Positions 63,583 through 64,000 of a DNA stretch of 64,000 bases are shown here, one piece after another. The notes under the pieces were generated by a model. That model did no database searches, was not told the origin of the DNA, and saw only the letters and a program-made list of their open reading frames with translations. Location: assembly GCF_021404545.1 (NCBI RefSeq), contig NZ_JAAWWD010000001.1, forward strand, positions 124,001 to 188,000, given 5' to 3'. Every line of letters starts with the position of its first letter. Position 1 is the first letter of the stretch. The DNA is from Aestuariivita sp. (GTDB lineage: Bacteria > Pseudomonadota > Alphaproteobacteria > Rhodobacterales > Rhodobacteraceae). The translations under genes were made by a program, and so were the position numbers.

Positions 63583-64000
63583 TCAAAAGGGTTCGGACCA
63601 TGGGCGCAGGTCGATCTCGTGCGTCCAGGCGGTGCGGGGTTGATTGTGCAGCATCACGAAATTGGACGCGATATGGGCGGGGTTGAGAATGGCGTCGGTA
63701 TCCCGCTTGTCATCTACATCCGCGAAGGTGTCGCGGATGAACCTGCTGTCGATGGCGCCGTCGATCACCACATGGGCGACATGGATGTTCTTGGGGCCCA
63801 GTTCGCGCGCCATGGATTGCGCGAGGGCACGCAGCCCGTGTTTGGCCGATGCAAAGGCTGAAAATCCCGCCGCTCCGCGCACCGAAGCGGTGGCTCCGGT
63901 AAATAGGATCGTGCCGCGCCCGCGCGCCAGCATGGGTTTGGCCACTTCGCGCCCCATCAGAAACCCCGCGAAACAGGCCATTTCCCAGACCTTGCGGAAC
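63583..64000 (-). CDS. SDR family oxidoreductase, N-terminal part outside the window
   Basis: The frame runs open to the right edge. The visible 139 residues contain GTILFTGATASVRGAAGFSA (catalytic serine replaced by threonine/alanine region), FSAFASAKHGLRALAQSMAR with lysine of the usual Y-x-x-x-K but phenylalanine in the tyrosine place, and ELGPKNIHVAHVVIDGAIDS. The nucleotide-binding half is missing. The absent tyrosine suggests altered or lost activity. It is co-transcribed with the isomerase gene. Confidence 0.8.
   Translation of the reverse strand, partial: FRKVWEMACFAGFLMGREVAKPMLARGRGTILFTGATASVRGAAGFSAFASAKHGLRALAQSMARELGPKNIHVAHVVIDGAIDSRFIRDTFADVDDKRDTDAILNPAHIASNFVMLHNQPRTAWTHEIDLRPWSEPF

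Overview
The window looks like a chromosomal segment of a marine-type alphaproteobacterium of the Rhodobacterales (Roseobacter group). The main reasons are the regB / senC-regA two-component locus close to ahcY, the addB-addA-trxA block next to a tsaE-amgK fusion and a murU-like gene, the dnaQ-secB-fxsA-tim44-mltA-smr order, and high G+C coding sequence throughout. No rRNA, tRNA, CRISPR array, IS element or prophage was recognised. The two ends cut genes: coaE on the left and an SDR dehydrogenase on the right.

Layout. 1-4.7 kb: coaE, dnaQ, secB, fxsA, a Tim44-like protein, mltA and an Smr protein (replication, protein export, envelope). 4.7-10 kb, minus strand: an MFS transporter, a lipoprotein hydrolase and the hslV-membrane protein-hslU operon. 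10-20 kb: a capsule-type protein, then tsaE/amgK-murU-addB-addA-trxA (tRNA modification, cell-wall sugar recycling, double-strand break repair). 20-24.3 kb: a PAS protein and the redox system RegB/SenC/RegA. 24.3-30.8 kb: mixed small genes around ahcY, including a GNAT gene with an apparent one-base frameshift. 30.9-40 kb: an exopolysaccharide region (yjbF, yjbH, a WbpM-type dehydratase, an initiating sugar transferase, an epimerase, wza and a glycosyltransferase). 40-46.2 kb: yciI, gpsA and tsaD on the minus strand, and hemD, a mitofilin-like gene and hemY on the plus strand.

46.3-54.6 kb is an accessory catabolic island: an aconitase-type dehydratase (large and small subunits), an ICL/PEP-mutase-family lyase, an M29/NicX-like protein, an IclR regulator and a TRAP transporter. 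Two copies of one perfect 17-bp palindrome (ATTTCAT-N3-ATGAAAT) lie in the two promoter regions. Each sits exactly 12 bp upstream of a TTGACA-like -35, which makes them strong candidates for the IclR operators. The inferred scheme is that the TRAP system imports an organic acid which the dehydratase and lyase split.

54.8-62.9 kb is the least explained part: eight tightly packed plus-strand genes (a coiled-coil protein, a 51-residue membrane miniprotein, a 373-residue protein, an AAA+ ATPase, two more small membrane proteins, a DUF6638-like protein and DUF1523). A palindromic repeat and an AT-richer gene resembling membrane-anchored abortive-infection proteins lie inside this operon. This is the best candidate here for an undescribed multi-protein system. 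All functional statements rest on reading motifs and on recalled family features; no database search was run.
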